Assembly (NCBI RefSeq): GCF_000348945.1
Contig: NZ_AOCK01000001.1
Span: 1 to 64,000 of the forward strand
Direction of reading: 5' to 3'
Origin: Paeniglutamicibacter gangotriensis Lz1y
GTDB lineage: Bacteria > Actinomycetota > Actinomycetes > Actinomycetales > Micrococcaceae
Length of the DNA stretch: 64,000 bases
The position numbers were made by a program, and so were the translations under genes. Positions 8,064 through 17,354 of this stretch are shown here, piece by piece; position 1 is the first letter of the stretch; each line of letters starts with the position of its first letter. The notes under the pieces are model-generated. The model was not told the DNA's origin. It did no database searches and was given only the letters and a program-made list of their open reading frames with translations.

Positions 8064-10040
8064 TTACCGACCGGAGCTCTGCGGTGAAGAGCCCCCGGGA
8101 GTCGGCGGGGTCCCGCCGGCTAGCTGTTCGGCGATTTCCTTGGCCGAGAGCGCCGGACCAGCAGCGTGCACCGGACGGGAATCCTTGCTCAACCAGACCT
8201 TGCGCTCGGGGCGCTTGATGAGGTCGTGGAAGATCGCCTCGATTTCCTTCTGGTTCAGCGTCTCGTGCTCCAGCAGGGCCACGGCCAACCGGTCGAGCAC
8301 CAGACGGTTCTCGGTCAGTGCCGCATAGGCTTCGTCATGTGCGGTGTCGATCAGCGCGCGGACTTCCTCGTCGACGACGTTGGCCATCGCATCGGAGTAG
8401 TCGCGGCTGGCGGCCTGCCCGTACATCGCATCCCCGGAGGAGGAGCCCAGCTTCACGGCGCCCACGCGTTCGGACATGCCGTAGTCGGTGACCATCTTGC
8501 GCGCGGTGGCGGTCGCCTTCTCGATGTCGTTGCTGGCACCGGTGGAGGGGTCGTGGAAGACGATTTCCTCGGCCACGCGCCCACCCATGGCGTAGGCCAT
8601 CTGGTCCAGCAGTTCGTTGCGGGTGATCGAGTACTTATCGTCGTCGGGTACCACCATGGTGTAGCCCAGGGCGCGGCCACGCGGCAGGATGGTCACCTTG
8701 GTGACAGGCGCGGTCTGGCGCATCGCCGCGGCCACCAGGGCGTGTCCGCCCTCGTGGTACGCGGTGATCTTGCGCTCGTGTTCCTTCATCAAGCGGCTGC
8801 GCTTCTGCGGGCCCGCCATGACACGGTCAATGGCTTCGTCCAGGGCACGGTCGTCGATCAGCTGGGCGTTGGAGCGCGCGGTCAGCAGCGCTGCCTCGTT
8901 GAGCACGTTGGCCAAATCCGCACCGGTGTACCCGGGGGTCTTCTTGGCCACTGCCTTCAAATCCACGTTGGTGGCCATCGGCTTGCCCTGCGCGTGGACC
9001 TTGAGGATCTGTTCGCGGCCGATCATATCCGGTGCTTCCACCGGGATCTGCCGGTCGAAACGGCCCGGGCGCAGCAGTGCGGGGTCAAGCACGTCGGGAC
9101 GGTTGGTCGCGGCGATCAGGATGACGTTGGTGGTGGCGTCGAAGCCGTCCATTTCCACCAACAGCTGGTTCAGCGTCTGTTCGCGCTCGTCGTTGCCGCC
9201 GCCGATGCCGGCACCGCGGTGACGACCCACCGCGTCGATCTCATCAACGAAGATGATCGCCGGGGAGTTGGTCTTGGCCTGTTCGAACAGGTCACGGACG
9301 CGTGAGGCGCCGACGCCGACAAACATCTCGACGAAGTCGGAACCGGAGATCGAATAGAACGGGACCTCTGCCTCGCCGGCAACGGCCTTGGCCAGCAGGG
9401 TCTTGCCGGTGCCCGGAGGGCCGTAAAGCAGCACACCCTTGGGGATCTTGGCGCCCACGGCCTGGAACTTGCCCGGTTCGCGCAGGAACTCCTTGATTTC
9501 GTGGAGTTCCTCCACGGCTTCCTCGGCGCCCGCCACATCGACGAATGTCACCTGCGGCATGTCCTTGGTGATCAGCTTCGCCTTGGACTTGCCGAACTGC
9601 ATGACCTTGGATCCGCCGCCCTGGGAGCGGGAGAGGATGAACCAGAACAGGCCCACGATCAGGATCATCGGGATCATGAAGCCCAGCATGGAGGTGAACC
9701 AGTTGTTCTGCACCGGCTGGTCGTCGTAGCCACTCAGGCCCGCGTCGTTGACGGCGTCCACGACCTGGGTGCCGCGCGGCTGGGAGTAGTAGAACGAGAC
9801 GTCCGTGCCCTTGTCCGCGCCGTCGAGGTTCAGTGGGTTCTTCAGCGTCAAATCCACGCGTTGCTCGCCGTCAAAGATCTTCGCCTCGGAGACCCTGTCG
9901 TCCTTGAGCAATTGCAGGCCCATGGAGGTGTCGATGCGTCCGGAGTTGCCGCCCAGAAGTGTCGGCAGGAAAATCAGCAGCACCGCGGCGCCAAGCAGCA
10001 CCCAGACGATCCAACTGTTAAAGATCTTTTTCGCGTTCAT
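8064..10040 (-). CDS. ftsH: ATP-dependent zinc metalloprotease FtsH
   Basis: Membrane-anchored AAA+ protease that degrades unstable membrane and cytoplasmic proteins. 658 aa from the ATG at 10040, preceded by GGGAGGGA. Two transmembrane segments flank an extracytoplasmic domain (about residues 8-28 and 100-125). Walker A is GPPGTGKT and Walker B is [11 protein letters not shown]. The second region of homology is [19 protein letters not shown]. The zinc site is [10 protein letters not shown]. The C-terminal tail is Pro/Gly/Ser-rich and short compared with mycobacterial FtsH. Located between hpt and folE, a classic actinobacterial arrangement. Confidence 0.96.
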   Translation of the reverse strand: MNAKKIFNSWIVWVLLGAAVLLIFLPTLLGGNSGRIDTSMGLQLLKDDRVSEAKIFDGEQRVDLTLKNPLNLDGADKGTDVSFYYSQPRGTQVVDAVNDAGLSGYDDQPVQNNWFTSMLGFMIPMILIVGLFWFILSRSQGGGSKVMQFGKSKAKLITKDMPQVTFVDVAGAEEAVEELHEIKEFLREPGKFQAVGAKIPKGVLLYGPPGTGKTLLAKAVAGEAEVPFYSISGSDFVEMFVGVGASRVRDLFEQAKTNSPAIIFVDEIDAVGRHRGAGIGGGNDEREQTLNQLLVEMDGFDATTNVILIAATNRPDVLDPALLRPGRFDRQIPVEAPDMIGREQILKVHAQGKPMATNVDLKAVAKKTPGYTGADLANVLNEAALLTARSNAQLIDDRALDEAIDRVMAGPQKRSRLMKEHERKITAYHEGGHALVAAAMRQTAPVTKVTILPRGRALGYTMVVPDDDKYSITRNELLDQMAYAMGGRVAEEIVFHDPSTGASNDIEKATATARKMVTDYGMSERVGAVKLGSSSGDAMYGQAASRDYSDAMANVVDEEVRALIDTAHDEAYAALTENRLVLDRLAVALLEHETLNQKEIEAIFHDLIKRPERKVWLSKDSRPVHAAGPALSAKEIAEQLAGGTPPTPGGSSPQSSGR

Positions 10041-10269
10041 TGATTGGGGGTCCCTCCCCATCCCTCCTGCTTTCGGGCCCATGCTGGCCCGGGCGTCGTG
10101 GGCGACGCCGGTATCTTGCTACACGTTAATAAGTAAACGCCCTCATGGGTACCCACGGATGAGCCCGGCGATAAGTTCCCCTTTGGGCGTAAGCACCGAT
10201 GGCCGCTTCCGGGGAACCGGAAACGGCCATCGACGCCACCTCGTCAAGGGGTGTGCCTGATATTTGTGG
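10041..10269 (-). promoter_or_regulatory. ftsH upstream region and hpt 3' hairpin
   Basis: 229-base gap without a gene. A hairpin at 10201-10227 pairs GGCCG and TTCCGG with CCGGAA and CGGCC around a four-base loop, just after hpt in the direction of transcription. It lacks a following U-tract, so it could be a weak terminator or an RNA-stability element. The stretch between it and ftsH must hold any separate ftsH promoter; I cannot assign -10/-35 boxes with confidence. Confidence 0.4.
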
Positions 10270-10821
10270 CTACTGGTAGATGTGTGGCGCCAGGGTGCCG
10301 ATGAAGTCCAGGTTGCGGTACTTTTCATCGAAGTCCAGCCCGTAGCCGACCACAAATTCGTTGGGGATCTCCATGCCGACGTACTTCACGTCGATCTCGA
10401 CCTTGGCGGCCTCCGGCTTGCGCAGCAGGGTGCAGATTTCTACCGAGGCCGGGCCGCGGGAGTGCAGGTTGGCCAGCAACCAGGACAGCGTCAGACCGGA
10501 GTCGATGATGTCCTCGACGATCAGTACGTGCTTGCCCAACAGGTCGGTGTCCAGGTCCTTAAGGATCCGCACGACGCCGGAAGAGGCGGTGCCCGAACCA
10601 TAGGAGGAGACTGCCATCCAGTCCATGGATACGTGCGAGTGCAGGGCACGGACCAGATCCGCCATGACCATCACCGCGCCCTTGAGGACGCCGACAACCA
10701 GGATGTCCCGGCCTTCGTAATCGGCGTCAATCCGCGCGGCCAATTCTTCGATCTTGGCCTGGATTTCTTCCTTGGTGTAGAGGACATGCGCCAAATCAGC
10801 GCTGACATCTTTCGAATCCAC
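10270..10821 (-). CDS. hpt: Hypoxanthine phosphoribosyltransferase
   Basis: Purine salvage: converts hypoxanthine or guanine plus PRPP to IMP or GMP. 183 aa from a GTG at 10821 with AGGAG five bases upstream. The PRPP-binding motif is VLIVEDIIDSGLTLSWL. The N-terminal VVGVLKGAVMVMADLVRAL block and the C-terminal FVVGYGLDFDEKYRNLDFIG block are typical of HGPRT. Downstream of tilS, as in Bacillus and many actinobacteria where tilS-hpt-ftsH is a conserved trio. Confidence 0.95.
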   Translation of the reverse strand: MDSKDVSADLAHVLYTKEEIQAKIEELAARIDADYEGRDILVVGVLKGAVMVMADLVRALHSHVSMDWMAVSSYGSGTASSGVVRILKDLDTDLLGKHVLIVEDIIDSGLTLSWLLANLHSRGPASVEICTLLRKPEAAKVEIDVKYVGMEIPNEFVVGYGLDFDEKYRNLDFIGTLAPHIYQ

Positions 10822-10943
10822 GAGGGCTCCTGGTTCTGGGGTCGGTATTAAAACCGGTCGGGGGAGGGCAATCTACCCACGGTCTAGGGTGCCACAATCT
10901 GAGGTTCAACGGGGAACGGGCAGCACGGCCGTGGCGCGGCTTG

Positions 10944-11107
10944 GCGGTCGCGGGCCGGTGGGTGTGAGGCAATTCTCACGATTCGACCGCCTTCAGGGCG
11001 GCGGCATCTAGGCAAAGTTGCGCGGTCGCGGGCCGGTGGGTGTGAGGCAATTCTCACGATTCGACCGCCTTCAGGGCGGCGGCATCTAGGCAAAGTTGCG
11101 CGGTCGC
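10944..11107. repeat. Perfect 78-bp tandem duplication covering the tilS 3' end
   Basis: Two adjacent identical 78-bp units (10944-11021 and 11022-11099) plus eight bases of a third (11100-11107). The unit begins GCGGTCG and spans the last 17 codons of tilS, its stop codon and about 32 bases of 3' sequence. So a non-coding copy of the tilS tail, with its own stop at 10976-10978, lies just beyond the real stop at 11054. Each unit contains two short inverted repeats (GTGAG/CTCAC and CCGCC/GGCGG). The identity extends to every base, which indicates a recent event or an assembly artefact. Confidence 0.95.
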
Positions 11108-12082
11108 ACCCCGAGGCAGACGTGTTCCGGCGAGGCGGGTGGCGGCTACCGGGCCCTCAAGTTGTACCGGGCCTGCGGATTTGGATCCTTGAACCAGCAA
11201 GGTGAGCGCGGCCAGCCGTTCGAAGTCGGGGGCGGGGGCTCCCAAGCGCACCACCGCCAGGCGCAGCACCCTCGACTGCACGGGCTTTTGAAGCGCGCGC
11301 AGCCGGGTCAAATCCATTCTCAACTCGGTGGCGGGCTGCTCGGCGGCAGCCGTGCACAACACCTCCTCCAGCGTCCGGGAGGCCAGCGCCTCTAGGTACT
11401 CGGCATCCGCGCGGGCCAGGGCCGCGGTGCGGGCCAGGGCCTCGGGCACCTTGTCGCCCAGCACCGCGCGCAGCACCGGCATCACTTCGTGGCGTACCCG
11501 GTTGCGCAGGTAGGCCCCGGAGGTGTTGGTCGGATCCTCCCAGTACTCGAGCCCCTCATGCCGGCAGATGGCCTCGGTCGCGGCCCGATCCAGGGACAGC
11601 AGGGGGCGCAGGTACGGTCCGCGGGCCGCCGGCATCCCGGCTAATGAAAGTGTCCCGGAGCCGCGGGCCAGCCCCAGCAGCACCTGCTCGGCTTGGTCGT
11701 CTCGGGTGTGCCCGAGCAACAGGCGGGCGGCCCCGGTGGCGTCCATTCCTTGGGCGAAGGCGGCGTAGCGGGCGGTGCGGGCGGCCTGCTCGCTGCTGCC
11801 ATCGACGCTGACCTCGATCACCGCCACCGGATCCAGACCCAGCGCCCGGCATTGTTCGGCCGCACGGCCGGCGACTTCGGCGCTTCCTGGCTGCATCTGG
11901 TGGTCGATGACGATCGCCCCTGCACTGATCTCACCGGTGCGGTGCAGGAATGCTGCGGCGGCGGCCAACGCCAGCGAATCGGCGCCACCGCTGCAGGCCA
12001 CCAACACGCGCGAACCGGCCGGCACCATCGCCCGGATTCCGTTGCGGGCCTCGGCCAGTGCCTGTGGCAGCTTCGGGCCCAT
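11054..12082 (-). CDS. tilS: tRNA(Ile)-lysidine synthase
   Basis: Modifies C34 of tRNA-Ile(CAU) to lysidine so that it reads AUA. Essential in most bacteria. 342 aa from the ATG at 12082 (AAGGA seven bases upstream). The ATP pyrophosphatase PP-loop is visible as VACSGGADSLAL near residue 27, followed by VIDHQMQPGS and LLGHTRDDQAEQVLLGLARGSG. The C-terminal substrate-binding part is short, as in many actinobacteria. The final 17 codons and stop lie inside the 78-bp tandem repeat, so the gene end is duplicated but the protein is unaffected. Confidence 0.94.
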   Translation of the reverse strand: MGPKLPQALAEARNGIRAMVPAGSRVLVACSGGADSLALAAAAAFLHRTGEISAGAIVIDHQMQPGSAEVAGRAAEQCRALGLDPVAVIEVSVDGSSEQAARTARYAAFAQGMDATGAARLLLGHTRDDQAEQVLLGLARGSGTLSLAGMPAARGPYLRPLLSLDRAATEAICRHEGLEYWEDPTNTSGAYLRNRVRHEVMPVLRAVLGDKVPEALARTAALARADAEYLEALASRTLEEVLCTAAAEQPATELRMDLTRLRALQKPVQSRVLRLAVVRLGAPAPDFERLAALTLLVQGSKSAGPVQLEGPVAATRLAGTRLPRGATAQLCLDAAALKAVES

Positions 12083-12110
12083 TTTCTTCCTTGTCCTGAT
12101 GTTTCGGTTG

Positions 12111-13265
12111 TTACTGTGTGCCGGCGTCGGCGCCACTCATGCGCGTCACCCAGGCCTCGGGGTGGTGCAGCTCGTGCTCTGTCGGCAGGTTCTCTTCGCC
12201 CTCCCAGACCTTGTTGAAGCCCTCCATGCCCATGAGTTTCACGGCCTTGGTCACGAAGCGTTGCCCATCGGCGTATTGGCGCATCTTCGCATCCAAACCC
12301 AACAGTTTGCGCATCCACTTCTCCAGCGCCGAACGGTCCTTCCCGCGCCCGCCGAAGCGTTGGCGGATGGTGCGCACGCTGGGCACGATGGAGGAATCCA
12401 CGGCATCCATCACCACATTGGCATGGCCCTCGAGCAGCGACATCACCGCGGTGATGTGCGAGATGATGGCCTTTTGTTCCCCGGTGCGTAGCCCGGCCAA
12501 CAGCCCGTTCTGCGCCGGTGGGATCCCGGTGTCGGTTTTAGTCCCGGCCGCGGTGCCGAGTTCTTTTTTGCCCCGCACGACCTCGGAGGCCGCGGCACGC
12601 AGCCGTTCGCCCAGCGCCTCGGGTTCGGCCAGCAACGAGGCCAGCAACTCGGCGATCTTGGACTGCAGGTGCTCGCGCAGCCACGGGGCTGCAGCGAATT
12701 GCACCCGGTGGGTTTGCTCATGCAAGGTGACCCAGAGCCGGAAGTCGTCGGTGTCGACCTTCAATTCCCGTTCAATGGCCACGATGTTCGGTGCCACCAG
12801 CATCAGTCGTCCGCCGGCCGGCAAATCGGCGCGCAGCAGGCCCGCAAAGGGATCATATTGGCCCAGCACCTTGGAGGACATAAACGCCAGGATCGCGCCC
12901 ATCTCCACGCCCGTCGCGAGGGAGGAAAGCACCTGGGTGGCCTCGGAAATCTTTTCGCCCCTGGTCTTGGCCAGCTGCTCCATGGCGGGGGCCAGCATGG
13001 CCTCAAAGCTTTGGGTGTTGGCCCTGGCCCAGCCGGGCCGATCGACGATAAGCACCTGCGAATCGCGCAGGTCCTTCGCAGCTTCCAGCCCGGTAATCCG
13101 GTGCACGTGTTCCACGGACGCATCGGCCTTGGTGCGCAGGTCCGCGACGACAGCGGCAATCTGTGCGGGGGTGAGGACCGGGCCGGCACCAACCAGTGTG
13201 GCAGCGGTGGTGGCGGCGAGGTCCCAATTAATCAGCCGGAAATCGGTGGTGTCCATGTCTTCCAT
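12111..13265 (-). CDS. Zinc-dependent metalloprotease-like protein (DUF2342 family)
   Basis: About 384 aa. A central WVTLHEQTHRVQFAAAPWL segment contains HEQTH, an HExxH zinc motif. The surrounding fold matches the actinobacterial family annotated as zinc-dependent metalloprotease or 'coenzyme F420 biosynthesis associated'. The N-terminus LINWDLAATTAATLVG is typical of that family. Start chosen at 13265; 13256 (MDTTDF) is equally possible and has GGAAG close upstream. It sits between dacB and tilS and 28 bases before the tilS start. Neither substrate nor proteolytic activity is established for the family. Confidence 0.85.
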   Translation of the reverse strand: MEDMDTTDFRLINWDLAATTAATLVGAGPVLTPAQIAAVVADLRTKADASVEHVHRITGLEAAKDLRDSQVLIVDRPGWARANTQSFEAMLAPAMEQLAKTRGEKISEATQVLSSLATGVEMGAILAFMSSKVLGQYDPFAGLLRADLPAGGRLMLVAPNIVAIERELKVDTDDFRLWVTLHEQTHRVQFAAAPWLREHLQSKIAELLASLLAEPEALGERLRAAASEVVRGKKELGTAAGTKTDTGIPPAQNGLLAGLRTGEQKAIISHITAVMSLLEGHANVVMDAVDSSIVPSVRTIRQRFGGRGKDRSALEKWMRKLLGLDAKMRQYADGQRFVTKAVKLMGMEGFNKVWEGEENLPTEHELHHPEAWVTRMSGADAGTQ

Positions 13266-13358
13266 CCCATCACGCTTTTGGCTCGCACGGCGGGATTGCG
13301 CGCTGGGCAAAAAACTGGTTCCACCGCAGGGGCTTCCCTAAGTGGGCATCGGTGGGTG

Positions 13359-14783
13359 TTAGCGGCAGCCGCACCCGGTCAGGGCCGCTGCTGCGGCATC
13401 AAGGACGTGTTTGTGCGGGGCGATTGCCCCGTCCGTGGTGTGTACGAAGAAGGAGAAGGCCAACGCCCGCCCGTCCCGGCTCACCGTCAGTCCGCTGAGG
13501 CTGGAGACCTCCAGCAGCGAACCGGTTTTCGCGCGCACGATCCCCCGGGTGCTCTGGGCACCGAGCCGGTTGGACATGGTTCCGGTGGCACCTGCGACCG
13601 GCAGCCGGTACCCCAGGTTGCACAAGGAGGCATGTTCGGAGGTGGCGGCGTATCCCAGCGCGCTGGCCAGGGTCAGCGGGCTGACCCGGTTGCTGTGGGC
13701 CAACCCGGAGGTGTCCACCAGCGCCATCTTTGAGGTGTCGATGCCCAGGCCTTCCACGACCGTTCCCACTGCGGCGGCCCCGTGGGCATGATCGCCAGGT
13801 TCCTGCCGGGCCACGGCCACCAGCCGGCCCAGGCTCTCGGCGACATAGTTGTCCGAATCCTCCAGCATGAACCGCACTTGTTCCCCGAGCGTTGCGGAGT
13901 CGATGGACGCCAACTCGGTTCCCTCGGCGGCGCCCTGGGTACGCGTGGGTTCGCCGCTGAGGGTGAGCTTCGAACCGGAGTCGGCCAACGCTGCGCCCAA
14001 GGCCCGAGAAAACGCCGCAGCGGCGTACAGGCCCGGGTCCGCCACCCGTTCGGCCTTCGGATCCGCGGTGGCCCGCGCCCCGTACATCGCCAGCGGTGAG
14101 ATCGGTGAGATGTTGTGCGTGGTGACCAACGAGGAGTCCCATGCGGGGTTCAGCGCGGGACCGGAAAACAGTGATTCGTCCAGTTCGATCCGCAGTTTGT
14201 TCCCGACAGTACCCGCGGTCTGGGCCTCTTCAAGAGCCTTCGCGGTGTCCTGGGCCAGGGTGTCCAGCGATGCCCGGCCACTGACCGCACCGGAATCCTT
14301 CCCGGTCCCCAGCAGCACATCTCCCCCACCAACCAGCACCACGGTGTCGGTGCCCGTCAGCAGCGTCTTGGTGGTGAACCGGTGTTCCTCGCCGAGCTCG
14401 TGCGTGGCGGCAATAGCGGTGAGCACCTTCAGGCTCGAGGCCGGGATGCCCGGTTCATCGCCCGAGCGTGAATACAATTCCCGGCCGGTGGCCACATCGA
14501 TAACTGCCCCGGTGACCGTGGCCCCGGCCGCGCCGGCGGTCAGCGCCGTGTCCAAGGCCGATTTGAGCGCCGCGGTGTCGGGGGTCGGCGCCTCGGGATC
14601 AAGCGGCGGAAGGGCCGTGGCTTCGGCGGCCGCCAAGACCTCGGGGGCCGGTGACGCGGGGGTCGAATCCGGTGCGGGTCCGGGGAACGCCACTGGGATC
14701 AACAGGAAAACGACCAGTCCCAGAACGAGTCCGGCGACCACTGCCGCCATACCCATGCGCATGATTTGGCGCGCTTGTTTCAT
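13359..14783 (-). CDS. dacB: D-alanyl-D-alanine carboxypeptidase/endopeptidase (PBP4 type)
   Basis: Peptidoglycan-modifying serine enzyme of the S13 family, exported. 474 aa. An N-terminal hydrophobic anchor/signal (VVAGLVLGLVVFLLIPVAF) is followed by an Ala/Pro-rich stretch. The three penicillin-binding motifs are SSLK near residue 110 (SxxK), SDN in LEDSDNYVAESLG, and KTG in VRAKTGSLLEVSSL. The length fits PBP4. It diverges from ppa with 133 bases between starts. Confidence 0.93.
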   Translation of the reverse strand: MKQARQIMRMGMAAVVAGLVLGLVVFLLIPVAFPGPAPDSTPASPAPEVLAAAEATALPPLDPEAPTPDTAALKSALDTALTAGAAGATVTGAVIDVATGRELYSRSGDEPGIPASSLKVLTAIAATHELGEEHRFTTKTLLTGTDTVVLVGGGDVLLGTGKDSGAVSGRASLDTLAQDTAKALEEAQTAGTVGNKLRIELDESLFSGPALNPAWDSSLVTTHNISPISPLAMYGARATADPKAERVADPGLYAAAAFSRALGAALADSGSKLTLSGEPTRTQGAAEGTELASIDSATLGEQVRFMLEDSDNYVAESLGRLVAVARQEPGDHAHGAAAVGTVVEGLGIDTSKMALVDTSGLAHSNRVSPLTLASALGYAATSEHASLCNLGYRLPVAGATGTMSNRLGAQSTRGIVRAKTGSLLEVSSLSGLTVSRDGRALAFSFFVHTTDGAIAPHKHVLDAAAAALTGCGCR

Positions 14784-14916
14784 CCGGCATCCTTAGAAAT
14801 CGTCGTAGTCCCCGCGCGCCATATACCCTTAAGCGCAGCACCCATAAGACTAGACGGCAATCGGACGCGCCCGCATCCGCACCAGCCGCTGGTCGAGAGA
14901 GTCGAGGAGACCTTTC

Positions 14917-15402
14917 ATGAATCATGACGTCACCATCGAGATCCCTGCCGGATCTCGCGTAAAGTACGAGATCGACCACGAGACCAACCGTCTGCGTCTG
15001 GACCGTGTGCTCTTCACCTCCATGCAGTACCCGACGCACTACGGTTTCTTCGACGAGACCCTGGGTGAGGACAACGATCCGTTGGACGCCCTGGTCTTCA
15101 TTCCCGGCGTTGACCTGTTCCCGGGCGTTGTGGTGGAATCCCGCCCGATCGCCGTGTTCAACATGACCGACGACGGCGGCGGCGATGCCAAGCTGATCTG
15201 CGTCCCGGCCGACAAGCGCTTTGACCACATCCAGGAGTTCGAAGACCTCGACGGCTGGCTCATCAAGGAAATCGAGCACTTCTTCCTGCGCTACAAGGAC
15301 CTGGAGCCGGGCAAGTGGGTCAAGGCCGAGGGCTGGGAAGGTCGCGCAGCGGCCGAAGCCGAGCTGACGCGTTCGATCGAGCGTTTCAAGGCCCAGGCCT
15401 AA
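14917..15402 (+). CDS. ppa: Inorganic pyrophosphatase
   Basis: Hydrolyses pyrophosphate to phosphate in the cytoplasm, driving biosynthetic reactions. 161 aa, family I. The catalytic signature is seen as [12 protein letters not shown] with neighbouring Asp residues. [14 protein letters not shown] and [13 protein letters not shown] are the substrate-binding N-terminal blocks. [18 protein letters not shown] and a Tyr-Lys-containing [10 protein letters not shown] follow. SD GAGGAG precedes the ATG. Monocistronic, ended by a strong terminator at 15423-15475. Confidence 0.97.
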   Translation: MNHDVTIEIPAGSRVKYEIDHETNRLRLDRVLFTSMQYPTHYGFFDETLGEDNDPLDALVFIPGVDLFPGVVVESRPIAVFNMTDDGGGDAKLICVPADKRFDHIQEFEDLDGWLIKEIEHFFLRYKDLEPGKWVKAEGWEGRAAAEAELTRSIERFKAQA

Positions 15403-15422
15403 CCACTCGAGAGCATTACCCC

Positions 15423-15475
15423 AAGGTTGGGTCCGAAAGTTGCGCCACCGGCGCGATTTTCGGATCCAACCTTTT
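15423..15475 (+). terminator. Rho-independent terminator of ppa with nested hairpin
   Basis: Sixteen-base outer arms AAGGTTGGGTCCGAAA and TTTCGGATCCAACCTT pair with one G-U wobble. Inside them a second hairpin pairs GCGCC with GGCGC. A T-run (CCTTTTTG) follows immediately. The outer arms run from 15423 to about 15471. Confidence 0.85.
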
Positions 15476-15565
15476 TGCTTCCCCGCACAAGGCCCTGCGG
15501 CCCGTTCTCCACAGAACCGCCCGCTCTTCCTCGGCCAGCGCCCGCCTCGGCACACACTGGGAGGC

Positions 15566-17275
15566 ATGGAAACGGACCAGTTCATCAACGCGCTCACCAT
15601 CGATGGTGACTCGCCGGGACACCCAGTGTCGCCGGCCGACAAGCTGCGCCTGCTCAACGCCCTGGTCTCGCGCAGCAACGCCCTGGCCGCCGAGCTGTCC
15701 ACGGAAATCGTTTCCCCGACCCAAGCCGCACTCTTCGCGCACACCATCGAACGCGCACACCAGCAAGGTGAAGTCGCCCAGCTCCGGGCAGCACTCACCG
15801 CCCAACGCACCCTGGTCCAGGAACTCCCGTCGCAAAACCTCGACCAGGTGCGGGCGATTGCCGACGATCCTGCCGCGTTCATCCACGGAACCCAATGGCT
15901 GCTGCCGGATCCGGCCACCATCCCAACCGGCATCATGCCGTTCAAGGACACCACCGGCTTTCTGCAACACGACCTGCGCCTTCCCCGTTTCGCCGCAGTC
16001 AACCGGCTCTATGCCGCCAATACCTTGCTGCCGACCACTGATGTCCACGGCAACCGGTGCGGCCCCCGCTATCCGAAACTCGCCCAGCAGCTGGAGCGCG
16101 GAATCGTCAGCGTGGGACCCACGGCAGCCGCAGCCCGCAAACTCGACAAGCTCTCCCCCACCATCGCCCGACAACCGGACGCCCACACGCTGGCAGAGCA
16201 CATTGAGGGGCGGATCGCCGACTCGGTGGCTGCCGGCATCCCCACGGCCACCAACCAATTGCTCACCGCCATCGGCGACGAACTAGACGAAGCCACCGGA
16301 CCCGAGGAACTTCCCACCCCCGAGGAAATCCGTGCCAAGACCGGCATCTTCATCAACAAACGCACCAAACACTTCACCTACCTCACCGCCTGCATGCTCA
16401 ACGCCGATGCCGAGGTATTCCTCTCCCACTTCGCCCACTCCGATAACCCCCGCACCCTGGCCGGCAACCGTGAAGCCCTGGCGGCTTCGGCCACTGGAAT
16501 GAACCCCACCGGCAACCCGGTGAATGAAAACGGGAACAGCACCCTGAACGGCAACGGTTCCACGGACGGTCCCGACTGGTTCACGCATCCAGAAAACGCC
16601 GAAACCTTCCCCACCGAGGCAACCGGAGCCCTGCCGGGCATCGATGCGAACCTCGCCACATCCCTCAACAGCCTGACCACCGGCCAAGACGGGCTTACTC
16701 CTCCCCAACGCCACCTTCAAACCCTGCTCAATCTGATGCGCGCCCCCGCCAGGCCCCCGGGCCAGGGTGCCACCGGGTTGCCCACGGCCCGACTGATTAT
16801 CCACTGCCGACTCGAAACGCTTCTGGGCCTGGCCAAAGGCAACGGCTGGAGCGCCCACGGCTTACGCATCCCCATCGCCGAAGTTCGACGACGACTCGCC
16901 ACCGACGGGACTATCCCTCTGGTCCTCGGCGGTCAAAGTGAAATCCTCGACGTCGGGCAGGAAATGCGCTTCGCCACAGACACCATCAGACGCACCGTTC
17001 TGGCCCGCGACGGCGGATGCTTCTACCCAGGCTGCACCGTGCCACCCGAACACCTAGAAATGTGTCACATCGATGCCTACTCCGATGGCGGGCACACCAG
17101 CGTCGATCAAATGACCCCCGGTTGCACCAGCCACCACCACATGGCTGACAACGGTCTGCTCACCCTCCTGATCCATAACGGCATCCCCCATGTCGTTCTC
17201 CCCCAGCACCTGGATCCCGAGCAGCTTCCCCGGCGCAACACCTACTGGCCGCAAAACCAGGCCACCCTTTTCTAG
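15566..17275 (+). CDS. DUF222 domain-containing HNH endonuclease-like protein
   Basis: 569 aa. A long helical DUF222-type N-terminal part is followed by a C-terminal HNH module. The latter is visible as VLARDGGCFYPGCTVPP, then CHIDAYSDGGHTSVDQMTPG and CTSHHHM, with paired cysteines and histidines. This architecture is a large paralogous family in actinobacteria with unknown biological role. Suggestions include mobile-element-linked or intron-derived nucleases. The start is taken at the ATG at 15566 after GGGAGG; the frame is open further back but overlaps the ppa terminator. A Gly/Asn/Thr-rich linker lies near residues 310-340. No partner genes adjoin it. Confidence 0.82.
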   Translation: METDQFINALTIDGDSPGHPVSPADKLRLLNALVSRSNALAAELSTEIVSPTQAALFAHTIERAHQQGEVAQLRAALTAQRTLVQELPSQNLDQVRAIADDPAAFIHGTQWLLPDPATIPTGIMPFKDTTGFLQHDLRLPRFAAVNRLYAANTLLPTTDVHGNRCGPRYPKLAQQLERGIVSVGPTAAAARKLDKLSPTIARQPDAHTLAEHIEGRIADSVAAGIPTATNQLLTAIGDELDEATGPEELPTPEEIRAKTGIFINKRTKHFTYLTACMLNADAEVFLSHFAHSDNPRTLAGNREALAASATGMNPTGNPVNENGNSTLNGNGSTDGPDWFTHPENAETFPTEATGALPGIDANLATSLNSLTTGQDGLTPPQRHLQTLLNLMRAPARPPGQGATGLPTARLIIHCRLETLLGLAKGNGWSAHGLRIPIAEVRRRLATDGTIPLVLGGQSEILDVGQEMRFATDTIRRTVLARDGGCFYPGCTVPPEHLEMCHIDAYSDGGHTSVDQMTPGCTSHHHMADNGLLTLLIHNGIPHVVLPQHLDPEQLPRRNTYWPQNQATLF

Positions 17276-17354
17276 TCCGTCCTTATCAGGGCGTCGTAGT
17301 CGTCAACATGACGAGCGATTTTCTCGACCGTGGCTTCTGCGACATGCTGGATAC

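Noticed and set aside
10944-11107. Possible CRISPR array at the 78-bp repeat
   Set aside because: The two units are contiguous with no spacers and include coding sequence; a simple tandem duplication.
12118-13341. 407-codon frame antisense to the zinc metalloprotease-like gene
   Set aside because: Ser/Arg-rich translation typical of antisense frames in high-GC DNA; the minus-strand protein has a real zinc motif.
14599-16002. 467-codon minus-strand frame over ppa and the HNH gene
   Set aside because: Antisense to two genes with strong family signatures and crosses a terminator.
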